Shown here: positions 46,981-54,658 of the stretch, in pieces
Position numbering within the stretch: position 1 is the first letter of the stretch
How the letters are laid out: each line of letters starts with the position of its first letter
Source: an uncultured Schlesneria sp.
GTDB taxonomy: Bacteria > Planctomycetota > Planctomycetia > Planctomycetales > Planctomycetaceae
DNA: 64,000 nucleotides
NCBI GenBank assembly: GCA_903871875.1
Contig: CAIQIR010000039.1
Span: 78,959-142,958, forward strand
Direction: 5' to 3'
The notes under the pieces: generated by a model
The model's input: only the letters and a program-made list of their open reading frames with translations
Told to the model about the DNA's origin: nothing
Databases searched by the model: none
Program-made: the position numbers and the translations under genes

Positions 46981-47308
46981 TGACGTGCATCTTGCTGCTG
47001 CGTCGTACTGAGGGGGGCAGGTGGGTCGTTCGGTTCTTCCCAAAGTGACAAAGTCGATGTCGATGCAACGGGTTCGCGCAGGATTGGTGATGTCTCGCAT
47101 TCACGACGGTCAGTTGAGCCTATCGGCGGTGGATCATCTACGGGAGTCGTTGGAAACCAACCGCCGAACAGTTAGGATATGAATGTCTTGAGGATGTCGA
47201 CTCTGAGCGACGAAGTTGTCGCGTCTTGAAATCAACTTCCATCGGTCGTTGCCCGTTGCCTTGGTCATGGTGTCACCAAATGCTTTTGCCAAAAATGGAG
47301 ACCTTAAC
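46981..47308 (+). other. 328-bp intergenic region, nothing recognised
   Basis: Located between the RDD gene and a small secreted-protein gene. The frame of the latter is open back to 47216, but without similarity. No hairpin, repeat or promoter consensus stood out. Confidence 0.35.
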
Positions 47309-47887
47309 ATGCCGAACTTCCGCACTTTCGTCGTTGTCGCACTGGCGATGGTCACCTGTTTAACAACACATTCCTCTGCTGCTGATGCTCCAAAGGCGTA
47401 TCCGATTACGCTGGAAGCCAACGACGTTTATGAGCTTGCGAAGCTGTCGATCCAATCTAACGGATTGAAAATCAGTGGAACTGATATCATTGTTGTACCC
47501 ATCCGGTGCGAACTGGGAATGACGGGTGCAATGCTCATCGGGAAGGGCGAATACGCTTTCTCTCCCGACGATGGTGATGAGCAGAAGGGCATTTTTCGTG
47601 CTGCAATGCTTCGGTTTGCTCCCGCAGACCAACCCAAGCTGCTCCCATTGGACGGAGAAAAACCCACATCAGACCTTGCTGCTCACACGATGAGCAAACA
47701 CCTGCTCAAAACTGTCTTCTGGCACTGCTGGCAAAGTGGTGGGACGAATGCCCTCATTCCTGACGCGGGTTCGTTCGTTGCGAATGTCTACTCGACGACT
47801 CAAGGTGATTTGCTGATTTCGACAGGACCAGAATTAACAGTCGTTCATAGCTTCACCGAGAACAAGACTCTTTACACGACGAAATAG
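47309..47887 (+). CDS. Secreted protein of unknown function
   Basis: This 192-residue protein has a signal peptide (MPNFRTFVVVALAMVTCLTT, cleavage near SSAAD). The body reads KAYPITLEANDVYELAKLSI, GAMLIGKGEYAFSPDDGDEQ and LKTVFWHCWQSGGTNALIPD. No known domain is recognised. GGAG at 47297-47300, 8 bp upstream, supports ATG 47309. It is the only protein gene near the tandem RNA elements, which lie downstream on the opposite strand and converge on it. Confidence 0.6.
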   Translation: MPNFRTFVVVALAMVTCLTTHSSAADAPKAYPITLEANDVYELAKLSIQSNGLKISGTDIIVVPIRCELGMTGAMLIGKGEYAFSPDDGDEQKGIFRAAMLRFAPADQPKLLPLDGEKPTSDLAAHTMSKHLLKTVFWHCWQSGGTNALIPDAGSFVANVYSTTQGDLLISTGPELTVVHSFTENKTLYTTK

Positions 47888-47981
47888 CCGCATTTCTGTC
47901 GAGGTCTCCCAATAATGCCGGGATGAGGCAGTGAGACTGGGATGATCACGCTTTCAGCTGATCTGCTCGCATGACACCAAC

Positions 47982-48003
47982 AAAAAAGCCACCGATTGGT
48001 GGC
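47982..48003 (-). terminator. Intrinsic terminator of RNA copy A
   Basis: On the minus strand, GCCACC (48003-47998) pairs perfectly with GGTGGC (47993-47988) around a 4-nt loop, followed by six T (47987-47982). Confidence 0.8.
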
Positions 48004-48194
48004 AAGATTCCAACCTCGTGAGCGGGAAATACGTGGGTGAGACCTTCGGAACAAAGTCCGGGCGAGCCTTCACGACGGACATTCCAAATCCCGCTCACGA
48101 GGCGTGTCCGATTAGAGGTCCGATCCACTCGTCTTTTGGTGGCCTTCTCGTTCCTCCACTGTTCTTACGAAATCGGGCCGTCGTTTGTTGGCAA
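47982..48194 (-). ncRNA. Candidate structured RNA, copy A
   Basis: Read on the minus strand this ~213-nt element has three parts. First is a 5' part (48194-48118) with a CCAC/GTGG hairpin shared with copy B. Next is a perfect 14-bp stem (48089-48102 with 48014-48027, CCTCGTGAGCGGGA and its complement). It encloses a core with GTGAAGG, a small CGGA/TCCG hairpin (48047-48060) and GAAGGTCTCACC. Last is an intrinsic terminator at 48003-47982. The core hairpin covaries with copy B. No family is recognised. There is no downstream gene on this strand, so it is a free-standing RNA rather than a riboswitch. The 5' end is not defined. Confidence 0.65.
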
Positions 48195-48237
48195 AACGTT
48201 GGGAAGTGAGGGGTGAAAAAATGTGGAATCGGGCAAC

Positions 48238-48262
48238 AAAAAAAGGCCGCCATTTGGCGACC
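48238..48262 (-). terminator. Intrinsic terminator of RNA copy B
   Basis: On the minus strand, GGTCGCC (48262-48256) pairs with GGCGGCC (48251-48245) with one internal mismatch around a 4-nt loop, followed by seven T (48244-48238). Confidence 0.75.
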
Positions 48263-48538
48263 TCCCATTCGACCTCGTAAGCGTGTGAATCGTGATTCCC
48301 CATTGGCAGGATGTGAGGTGAGACCTTCAGCACAAAGCTGGGCGAACCTTCACGACGGATCTGCGAAATTCACCCTCGGTCACGAGGTCGTTTTCCGCTG
48401 CTGCCTGTTCCGCATGGCCATACCTCCTGGTTCGAGAAATGTTGGCGATGCTCGATTGGGAGTCCGCCCCACTCATCCTTAAGTGGCTTTCTTGCTCCTT
48501 CCATACTTACATACGAAATCTGGGGGTGGTTTGTTGGG
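48238..48538 (-). ncRNA. Candidate structured RNA, copy B
   Basis: This is the second, upstream tandem copy on the minus strand. The 5' part (48538-48461) aligns with that of copy A. The enclosing stem is CGACCTCGT (48270-48278) with ACGAGGTCG (48382-48390), plus GTGAAT (48285-48290) with ATTCAC (48368-48373). The core GTGAAGG, TCGCCC and GAAGGTCTCACC is nearly identical to copy A. The core hairpin is CAGC/GCTG (48328-48331 with 48337-48340) in place of CGGA/TCCG, so two pairs change on both sides. About 70 nt are inserted between the 5' part and the stem. It ends in its own terminator. Confidence 0.65.
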
Positions 48539-48694
48539 AAATAAACTGCGGAGGTCAGTGACGAGTTTTGACGAAATCAGGGTGATTTCCAACGAGGGAA
48601 GAGTATTTGTGGTCAGCTCTCGGACTGCTTCTCAATCAGTTTGGCGGTTTCATTTCCTTCGCTGGTGCCATCAGCGTGAACTCGGATGCAGGAT

Positions 48695-48760
48695 CTTGGC
48701 ATGATGGGCATCGCCATAACCAGCCTGACAATCAACCGTCAATAGCAGACCTGGCCCCTG
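48695..48760 (+). repeat. Degenerate copy of the RAYT upstream end
   Basis: CTTGGCATGATG, ATCGCCATAACC and ATCAACCGTCAATAG match the sequence at 59556-59620 around the RAYT start codon. The end is AGACCTGGCCCC instead of GGACCTGACCCC. It is therefore a remnant that includes the first codons of the transposase gene plus the REP-like motif. Confidence 0.65.
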
Positions 48761-48763
48761 TGC

Positions 48764-49294
48764 CTAACCGTCCGACGTTCTGTTTGGTTCGTTCACGGAG
48801 TTCTCTTTGCCATGATGAAGGTGCTGCCGCAGAGTCGCCCGAATTCTTTTGGAGAGCGTTACGGAGTCCACTTGAACCGTTATGAACCCTGCCGGAAGTG
48901 ATGGGCGCGTTCGCACCCACAAATCAATCCCAAAATATGGAAACCAATTGCGACCACAGTATTCAATCGTGAATGTGTCAGAAGACGTGGGCTTCTTCAT
49001 TACTACCGTTGTAATATGCACATTTCGGGTGAGTCTGTGTTTTAAGCTTGTGCTAGTCGCACGCAGAAACCGTCTTTCATCGCGTCCCAAGGATGACGAG
49101 AGGTACTTGCGTGCATGCCTTAACATTTCACAAGTGATTATTTGACGGCTCTCGGCGTGGAGAGATACTCGCCTGAACCCAAACCCACTCGCAACTGATT
49201 CAATCGCACGCACCATCGTCTCTGAACGTTTCGTCGTACTGTAGCGAAAACTAATCGTAAACCATGCTTTTGATGCGGGTTGTTCAGGCGACAT
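48764..49294 (-). CDS. Possible hypothetical protein or gene remnant
   Basis: A 176-codon open frame starts MSPEQPASKAWFTISFRYST and contains MVRAIESVASGFGF and FTIEYCGRNWFPYFGIDLWV. Hydrophobic-strand spacing in the first half looks protein-like, but no domain, ribosome-binding site or signal is visible. The end runs into the degenerate REP-like copy at 48.7 kb. It may be a decayed accessory gene rather than an active one. Confidence 0.3.
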   Translation of the reverse strand: MSPEQPASKAWFTISFRYSTTKRSETMVRAIESVASGFGFRRVSLHAESRQIITCEMLRHARKYLSSSLGRDERRFLRATSTSLKHRLTRNVHITTVVMKKPTSSDTFTIEYCGRNWFPYFGIDLWVRTRPSLPAGFITVQVDSVTLSKRIRATLRQHLHHGKENSVNEPNRTSDG

Positions 49295-49597
49295 CGTACA
49301 TTCTCGGTTTTTGTGTCAAAGGCTCAAGACAATTCCCGCGGATTGTTTTAATTGTGTTTGATTGGTGCCGAAGTTCGTGCGGAAGGTTCCGATGACTGAA
49401 TGAATATTGTCGAATCCTGACCGGCAACCGCAAGAAAGCAACAATAAAGCAGCACGATTTCTGGCTCATCTGATTAATGCGAGCTTGGTTGTTGGCTGAA
49501 ACCGGAGCAGGTGCATTTACGGACGAAGCTCGTGTTGTGCCTGAGCGGTGCGGCCATCTGCGGGTCGACTCACTGGCTCACCTAGCGGAGGATCGGT
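49295..49597. other. 303-bp intergenic region, nothing recognised
   Basis: No open frame of interest, repeat, or hairpin with T-tract was found between the two minus-strand frames on either side. Confidence 0.35.
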
Positions 49598-50143
49598 TTA
49601 CTTTGTCACCGGTTCCACTTTCTTGACGGAGAATCGAATTTTGCAGTGGCCCTCGTCATTTGGCGCAACAAACACAACATTCCCATCCAACAGATGCCAC
49701 TGGTGGTATTCATCGGAAAACTCAAACGTCGTACCACTTGCATTTCCCACACTTGATGCACGTACCTTCGTTTCGTTCAGGAAGATCTTCAATCCGAGGC
49801 TGTGCCGTATTGCAGAGGGTTCATCAAATCGCATGCACAGTCTTTTTCCAACAGCGTATTTTCTGATGGCGATAGATTCGTAATTCTCGTACACCGTCTC
49901 GACCCAAGCCTCCCGCGGCTGAAGGCCCTTGAAACTCCCACCTGAATCGACCAGCTCAAGTTCGACAGGCCATAAGAACACTCCACGTGACTTTGCCGCC
50001 CGCGAAGATGACGACGCATTCGTGAACTTGTCACTCCCTCCAGCAAGACAACAAAATGCCACCACAAGGCAACAGACCGCCAGAACTGAGGACAGGGCCA
50101 TCATCGCCACCGGGCTGCGTCGTAGGCTAAGAAACCATTTCAT
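49598..50143 (-). CDS. Membrane-anchored or lipoprotein of unknown function
   Basis: This 181-residue protein has a strong N-terminal hydrophobic segment (MALSSVLAVCCLVVAFCCLA) ending in CCLAGG. That could be a lipobox-like site or simply a membrane anchor. The exported part contains FLWPVELELVDSGGSFKGLQ, WVETVYENYESIAIRKYAVG and the C-terminal CKIRFSVKKVEPVTK. No known family is recognised. It stands in a row of small orphan envelope genes on the minus strand. Confidence 0.55.
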   Translation of the reverse strand: MKWFLSLRRSPVAMMALSSVLAVCCLVVAFCCLAGGSDKFTNASSSSRAAKSRGVFLWPVELELVDSGGSFKGLQPREAWVETVYENYESIAIRKYAVGKRLCMRFDEPSAIRHSLGLKIFLNETKVRASSVGNASGTTFEFSDEYHQWHLLDGNVVFVAPNDEGHCKIRFSVKKVEPVTK

Positions 50144-50283
50144 TTGAGCTCCACTTCAGTCCTCTGCAATTCTGTCCCGCGACCATCTGCAGCAAGAAAG
50201 TTCGCTAGTTTCATGTTGTCCGGAGGGGAGCCAATTCGGCGTACCAGTGCCTGGACGTTTGTCACACGTGTCTGAAACTGGAT

Positions 50284-50706
50284 TCACGGGATCTCAACGA
50301 GGTCGCACCGGACGGTTCGGCCGGTCTTCCCGATCTTTTTCAGTCGATAACGGCCCAGGTCACGGACATTCTCTTCGACGTCACGGCATTTGAGGTTTAA
50401 CTCGACACTGTCGACGTCCGGGTGCTCTTCGTGTCGGATCATACTTGATATGAACTCGGTCCGTAACTTCATTGTCAGTTCGAGGTGCGACTCGACCACG
50501 TCACCTGTTACGTTCTGCTCCTTTAAATAGTCGCCCAGGCTACTGTGTACATCACAGAGAATCTGTCCCTGGCACTTTGGGAACCGGGAAATCTGAACCA
50601 CCCAGTCGGAGCGACCAGTTCCACGTTGTTCGACGCTAAGAATCAGCGCCACCACGCAAAGACCCACCGCCGCGATTCCCAGTTCAAGGACTCTTCTAGG
50701 CTTCAT
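50284..50706 (-). CDS. Small membrane-anchored protein of unknown function
   Basis: This 140-residue protein starts MKPRRVLELGIAAVGLCVVA, giving one N-terminal membrane anchor or signal. The rest is a charged alpha/beta-like region (VVQISRFPKCQGQILCDVHS, ESHLELTMKLRTEFISSMIR, DLGRYRLKKIGKTGRTVRCD). It has three Cys. The frame is open 33 codons upstream, but the chosen start is the one directly before the membrane segment. A REP-like motif lies 93 bp upstream at 50799. Confidence 0.55.
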   Translation of the reverse strand: MKPRRVLELGIAAVGLCVVALILSVEQRGTGRSDWVVQISRFPKCQGQILCDVHSSLGDYLKEQNVTGDVVESHLELTMKLRTEFISSMIRHEEHPDVDSVELNLKCRDVEENVRDLGRYRLKKIGKTGRTVRCDLVEIP

Positions 50707-50798
50707 CTGCGAACATCCCTCCCTCAGGACCGCGGCGCTTTTCAGGTTGGAAAATGGGGCAGGGTGCGCCAGCAGAAGGTGGCGAATGCAGGTTTCGA

Positions 50799-50821
50799 CC
50801 GTCAATATTGGACGTGACCCC
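50799..50821 (+). repeat. REP-like motif copy
   Basis: This copy contains GTCAATATTGGACGTGACCC, one mismatch from the RAYT-linked motif, and is followed by a pyrimidine-rich CTTGTCCTTTCCCC. Confidence 0.75.
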
Positions 50822-50838
50822 TTGTCCTTTCCCCGTTT

Positions 50839-51204
50839 TCATCGCCTCGCTCCATCTGGTGATTCGTCCTTAAGGACGGCAAAAAGCAGCAGTCCCAGTG
50901 GAAAAACAAGCCCGAAAAGCCCGAACCATCCGCTCCGTCCTTTCGCTTTCGCGTAGTACACGAACGCACTGATCAGCAAGACTGAGCCGATCATGAAAAT
51001 GGGGATGTCGATATTGGCAAAAAAATAACTAGGCTCAAAAAGCAGAAACATTGTGCCAGCGAACAAAAAAAATGGGAACAACATAATCGCTGCGATTCCC
51101 GTAACTTGCTCCCCGTTGGCTGCGGCGATGAGATTCCCCACAATTTGTGTGATCAATCCGACAGTCGCCAGTGCGAGACTGATGTTGCGGTAACGCGGAA
51201 TCAT
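50839..51204 (-). CDS. Small polytopic membrane protein
   Basis: This 121-residue protein has four hydrophobic segments: ISLALATVGLITQIVGNLIA, IMLFPFFLFAGTMFLLF, IPIFMIGSVLLISAFVYYA and GWFGLFGLVFPLGLLLFAVL. The start at 51204 (MIPRYRN) is chosen because the open frame upstream (to 51357) is encoded by the REP-like tandem repeats. No domain is recognised. It is probably a multi-pass inner-membrane protein of unknown role. Confidence 0.55.
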   Translation of the reverse strand: MIPRYRNISLALATVGLITQIVGNLIAAANGEQVTGIAAIMLFPFFLFAGTMFLLFEPSYFFANIDIPIFMIGSVLLISAFVYYAKAKGRSGWFGLFGLVFPLGLLLFAVLKDESPDGARR

Positions 51205-51234
51205 TTCAGACAATCCTCGGGCAGGCAATCGACG

Positions 51235-51288
51235 AAGCAGAAAAGGGGACTGGTCCAAATAAAGCAGAAAAGGGGACTGGTCCAAATA
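51235..51288 (-). repeat. Two 26-bp direct repeats, period 27 bp
   Basis: The units at 51235-51260 and 51262-51287 are identical: AAGCAGAAAAGGGG then ACTGGTCCAAAT. Read on the minus strand, the core ATTTGGACCAGTCCCC resembles the RAYT-linked motif (ATATTGGACCTGACCCC), so these are likely inverted variants of it. They lie directly next to repeat copy B. Confidence 0.8.
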
Positions 51289-51298
51289 GGGACGCAAA

Positions 51299-51474
51299 CG
51301 GGCGAAGGCCGCTGCTGTGACGAGGCTGAGCCTGATCTCCCCGGCGCACGAAGTCAAGCAGCGAAACGATCGGCGCTGAAAAGGCCTCTGATCAAATCTG
51401 GGCTGCGTCAGCCCCGGAAAGCTCGAGGGTGAGACGGGGACCCGGCAACTGAACCGTCAATATTGGACCTGTCC
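51299..51474 (+). repeat. Dispersed repeat, copy B (ends in the REP-like motif)
   Basis: This 176-bp segment is homologous to 44782-44959 and ends in GTCAATATTGGACCTGTCC at 51456-51474. On the minus strand a short frame ending PRLTLELSGADAAQI runs through it. It is flanked on the left by the two 26-bp direct repeats. Confidence 0.8.
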
Positions 51475-51840
51475 TTGTTGCCAACGACCCCCAAAACTCA
51501 GGCTGAGGAATACTGAAAAACGAGCTATGTATGACCGTTAAAATGCATTGTTTGACATCCAGTGCGGCGGTTTGCAAAAGTGCCTGTTTCGATCTAAAGT
51601 CTGGCCAGAACCGAGCGTTTCGACCCATCGGCATTTCCACTCGATGTAAACTTCGGAATCGAAGGGACAGCAAATCAGTTGCCATGCCGCGAGTAAAAGT
51701 GTCTCATCAAAAAAGGCCCTGACGCGATCGAGCTTCTCGCTCAGCCAATCACCCGCCGGGGGCACTGTGGCTTTGACTGGGATATGCTTCCACGGGTTGA
51801 CCAAACTTCGCCGAAACGGAAAGTCTGAGATTCATCACGA
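51475..51840. other. Intergenic region after repeat copy B
   Basis: This stretch contains only an unconvincing 88-codon minus-strand frame (51538-51804). No promoter consensus for the plus-strand membrane protein at 51841 is obvious. Confidence 0.35.
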
Positions 51841-52521
51841 ATGAGCGATCTTCCAACGGATCATGAGGGCGAGCACCAACAATTGCCAGTCCGCGACCGA
51901 GAGCGAGCGGGCCAGAAAAGTTTCGGAAGTATTGTGTTGTCGCACCTCCTGGTCATCTTTTTTTGCGTGGGCTTTCCTGCGATGGTGACGGGAATTGCTC
52001 CTGTTTCCTGGATCAAGTTTGAACGGCGGGACGGACAGGTCTCGGCGTCCGCCAAAATCTGCCTTTTTTTCGTCGTCCCGTATCGAACGATTTACGTTTC
52101 TCCGGTGATCGGTGTCGGCGATCGATTTGTCGAAGGAACGGTCACGCGCGAGGAACGAGATCGGCGAACGGTCAGAACGAAATCCGAAGACGAAGATTAT
52201 CTCGTGATTCGCGGAAACGGACAGACCGCCGAAGTTCCCGTGTCACCGTTCAGCATTAAGTCGGTCGTCAAAAAGACAGAGTCCTTTCTGAAAGAAGAAG
52301 GGGCGACCGATTTGAAGTTGTTCGTCGTGGCGAATTGGAAATTCAGTGTGATTGCCGGAGGTCTGGTCAGTCTGCTCACGGTGCTTTACGTCTGTGCATT
52401 GATCTACCAAATATCACTCGGCGTCATCCGATGTTTCAAATGGGCGCTTGGGATTTCGTCCGATGACAAATCGTTTTCTCAGTCGCGAATGAGCGATGGC
52501 GGTCGCGACAATCAATTCTGA
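51841..52521 (+). CDS. Two-pass membrane protein of unknown function
   Basis: This 226-residue protein has a hydrophilic N-terminus, a membrane segment (IVLSHLLVIFFCVGFPAMVT), and a presumed extracytoplasmic domain (about 55-165) with ASAKICLFFVVPYRTIYVSP and KKTESFLKEEGATDLKLFVV. A second segment (VIAGGLVSLLTVLYVCALIY) and a short Ser-rich tail follow. No family is recognised. It is the only plus-strand member of this small orphan-membrane-protein cluster and starts at ATG 51841. Confidence 0.6.
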   Translation: MSDLPTDHEGEHQQLPVRDRERAGQKSFGSIVLSHLLVIFFCVGFPAMVTGIAPVSWIKFERRDGQVSASAKICLFFVVPYRTIYVSPVIGVGDRFVEGTVTREERDRRTVRTKSEDEDYLVIRGNGQTAEVPVSPFSIKSVVKKTESFLKEEGATDLKLFVVANWKFSVIAGGLVSLLTVLYVCALIYQISLGVIRCFKWALGISSDDKSFSQSRMSDGGRDNQF

Positions 52522-52901
52522 ACAGGTCCGGTAACCATGCCGTGAACCGGAGCGCCCGACAACGCGGTTTTGAAATCAGAGTCATTTGGCGGTCGCCCGG
52601 TGACGTCTGCCGTTCGACGGAAAGTGAACCAAAAGTTTCAGCGAGTCTGGGATCAACATTGTTGCTGGCGTCAGCGCAAGTGTACCTCAGAGTACGTTAT
52701 GATAGACTCTGGTATGTCGCGCCGAAGTTGGTCATCGACAAGTCGTTGCCGTCCAGAACGTCCACAGAACCCTGTTGATTCACTGCGCGGCAGACGACGA
52801 CGGCGAATCGCTTGGGCGACGAATCCTCGGCAGGCAATTCGTGGAAAGCCGCCCCGGCTGATACTTCATGGCAATTCAATCGCTTCAACGGGATCTCTCA
52901 A
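52522..52901 (+). other. 380-bp intergenic region before the isomerase gene
   Basis: The isomerase frame is open back to 52812 but without similarity. A minus-strand frame (52697-52888) reads protein-like (FHELPAEDSSPKRFAVVV, LDGNDLSMTNFGATYQS) but lacks a start region. It may be a fragment of a decayed gene. No regulatory site was identified. Confidence 0.35.
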
Positions 52902-53756
52902 ATGACAAAACTCACTCGTCGCGACTTCATCAAGGGCTCGCTCGTCGCCGGTGCTGCCATCGGCCTGACCCCTTCGCTCCTGCGGGCCGCCGGCAAGGAC
53001 ATCCCCATCGGTGTCCAGCTTTACTCGGTGCGTGGCGACTGCGGGAAAGATTTCGACGCCGCCCTCGCGCAGATCGCGAAGATGGGATTCACCGGCGTCG
53101 AATTTGCCGGTTACCATAACTACAACGGCAAGGCGAAGGAGCTCCGCCAGAAACTGGATGACCTTGGATTGAAAGGCATTAGCACCCACATCGGCACGGG
53201 AAACTTCCAACCGACGGAATTGCAAAAGACCATCGATTTTCACCAGATCATCGGCTGCAAGTACCTCGTTGTCCCAGGCGACAGGGACTTCACCGATCCC
53301 GAAAAGAGCCTGAAGTTGGCCGAGATCTTCAATCGGACCGCCGAGGTTCTTAAACCGTTGGGCATGGCTTGTGGCTATCACAATCACACCAAGGAATTCA
53401 CGAAGATCGGCGACAGCACCTATTATGATCTGTTTGCCGCACGCACGTCAGATGACGTCGTGCTCGAACAGGATTGTGGCTGGAGTGCCAGCGCCGGACT
53501 ACAGCCCGCCGAATTGATGAAAAAGTTTCCCGGCCGCACCAAGCTCGTACATTTCAAGCCGACCGTGCTGAACGGTGACACAGGCAAGAAAGCCATCATC
53601 GGTGAGGACTCTGTCGACTGGGTCGCCACACTCGCGGGCTGCCGCACCGTCGGCGGCACGGAATGGATCTTTGTTGAGCAAGAGGTCTATCCCGACGGCA
53701 AAACCCCGATGGAATGTACTGAGCGATCGTTGGCCGGCCTGAAGAAGATTCTTTAA
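52902..53756 (+). CDS. Secreted sugar phosphate isomerase/epimerase (TIM barrel)
   Basis: This 284-residue protein has a twin-arginine signal (TRRDFIKGSLVAGAAIGL) followed by a xylose-isomerase-like/AP-endonuclease-2 TIM barrel. Motifs: IPIGVQLYSVRGDCGKDF, MGFTGVEFAGYHNYNGKAKE, GYHNHTKEF, QDCGWSASAGLQ and IFVEQEVYPDGKTPMECTER. His and Glu residues in these strands fit the usual metal site. Such exported enzymes are numerous in planctomycetes; the sugar is unknown. ATG 52902 is exactly at the Tat motif, so the start is firm. Confidence 0.87.
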   Translation: MTKLTRRDFIKGSLVAGAAIGLTPSLLRAAGKDIPIGVQLYSVRGDCGKDFDAALAQIAKMGFTGVEFAGYHNYNGKAKELRQKLDDLGLKGISTHIGTGNFQPTELQKTIDFHQIIGCKYLVVPGDRDFTDPEKSLKLAEIFNRTAEVLKPLGMACGYHNHTKEFTKIGDSTYYDLFAARTSDDVVLEQDCGWSASAGLQPAELMKKFPGRTKLVHFKPTVLNGDTGKKAIIGEDSVDWVATLAGCRTVGGTEWIFVEQEVYPDGKTPMECTERSLAGLKKIL

Positions 53757-53806
53757 CGGCCCGCCTGCGTGGCCTCCTTCACGATCCAAGGTAAGAGCCG
53801 GATACC

Positions 53807-54433
53807 GTGCCTTCATCGCCTCAAGATATAGATATGCTGGTGGCGAGTCTGCGCAATCATATCAATCTCGTTGGCAAAGCGAATGATATGACGAGTGAAC
53901 GGCTTGATCAGCTGCCGCCGCCAACAGTCGATTCGACAGTGGATGCTGCCGAAATGGAGCTAAAGTGCGAATTACCGATGCTGTATCGGCGTTGCCTGAC
54001 CACGATTGCCAATGGTGGGATTGGCCCGGGATACGGATTTATCGGAATGTCCAACGGGTACCCCGATTCGCATGGGAGGGCGTTTGTCGACGCATGCAGA
54101 GAGATGCCTACGTTTGTAGTAGGCGGAAAGGTGCAACAGATCCGGGGAATGCTCCCGCTATGGGAGTGGGGATCCGGGATTACCGTTTGTATGGATGTCA
54201 GCGATCCAAGCACGCGGCTATTTGTTATAGACGAAGCTGGGCTTACGAGAAGTGAAATGACATTATTCGACGCTTTGCTTCGGTGGGTGAACGGTGACGA
54301 ACTTTGGAACATCATGTTTGAATCGCAGGAGGTATTAAGGCCGAACCCATTTTCAGGGGGTGTTATGAAGGTGAAACGCAATCTAACCGCGATTGGGAAA
54401 CATGTTGCTCGTTTTGGGGACGTGAGTGTGTGA
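53807..54433 (+). CDS. SMI1/KNR4 (SUKH) family protein
   Basis: This 208-residue protein has the SUKH pattern: EMELKCELPMLYRRCLTTIA, NGGIGPGYGFIGMSNGYPDS (the family NGG/GPGYG turn), MLPLWEWGSGITVCMDVSDP and a final helix region (FDALLRWVNGDELWNIMF). SUKH proteins are often immunity proteins against polymorphic toxins, but also occur as general adaptors. No toxin gene is adjacent, so it is an orphan here. The start is GTG 53807. It follows the isomerase by 50 bp. Confidence 0.75.
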   Translation: MPSSPQDIDMLVASLRNHINLVGKANDMTSERLDQLPPPTVDSTVDAAEMELKCELPMLYRRCLTTIANGGIGPGYGFIGMSNGYPDSHGRAFVDACREMPTFVVGGKVQQIRGMLPLWEWGSGITVCMDVSDPSTRLFVIDEAGLTRSEMTLFDALLRWVNGDELWNIMFESQEVLRPNPFSGGVMKVKRNLTAIGKHVARFGDVSV

Positions 54434-54481
54434 TCAAAAACTCTGCCGTGAGAAAAGATAAATGGTCCATCAGACAATTGC

Positions 54482-54658
54482 GTGGGTGATCCTCAGGTTC
54501 GGGAACATCTGCGAGATGCGATCCCATTGTGCCTCTGAGAGATACGTGTCTCCATACTGTCAGTAAAAGTATTCTCGCCGTTGGACCAAGTGTTCTGCCG
54601 TTCCGTTTCGAGTTGTAACAATGATATCGCCGGCAGGACGGATGCCAATATGGCTGAA
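54482..54658 (-). pseudogene. Remnant with in-frame TGA
   Basis: Directly after the stop of the small membrane-protein gene (54659-54952), the same minus frame continues FSHIGIRPAGDIIVTT, RNGTAEHLVQRREYFY, then TGA. It then reads QYGDTYLSEAQWDRISQM and PNLRITHAIV, ending at a stop. Both halves look like protein, so this is probably the tail of a decayed gene. The parent family was not recognised. Confidence 0.4.

Noticed and set aside
47946..48128. 60-codon minus-strand frame through RNA copy A
   Set aside because: The frame is broken by a stop in copy B, while the paired structure is kept. This favours RNA over protein.
47982..48538. Tandem RNAs considered as a retron or riboswitch
   Set aside because: There is no reverse transcriptase nearby and no gene downstream on the same strand. 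The core does not match riboswitch motifs I know.
51235..51288. Direct repeats considered as a CRISPR array
   Set aside because: Only two units with a 1-bp gap, no spacers and no cas genes.
51538..51804. 88-codon minus-strand frame near repeat copy B
   Set aside because: No start signal or family resemblance; it may be a decayed fragment but cannot be supported.
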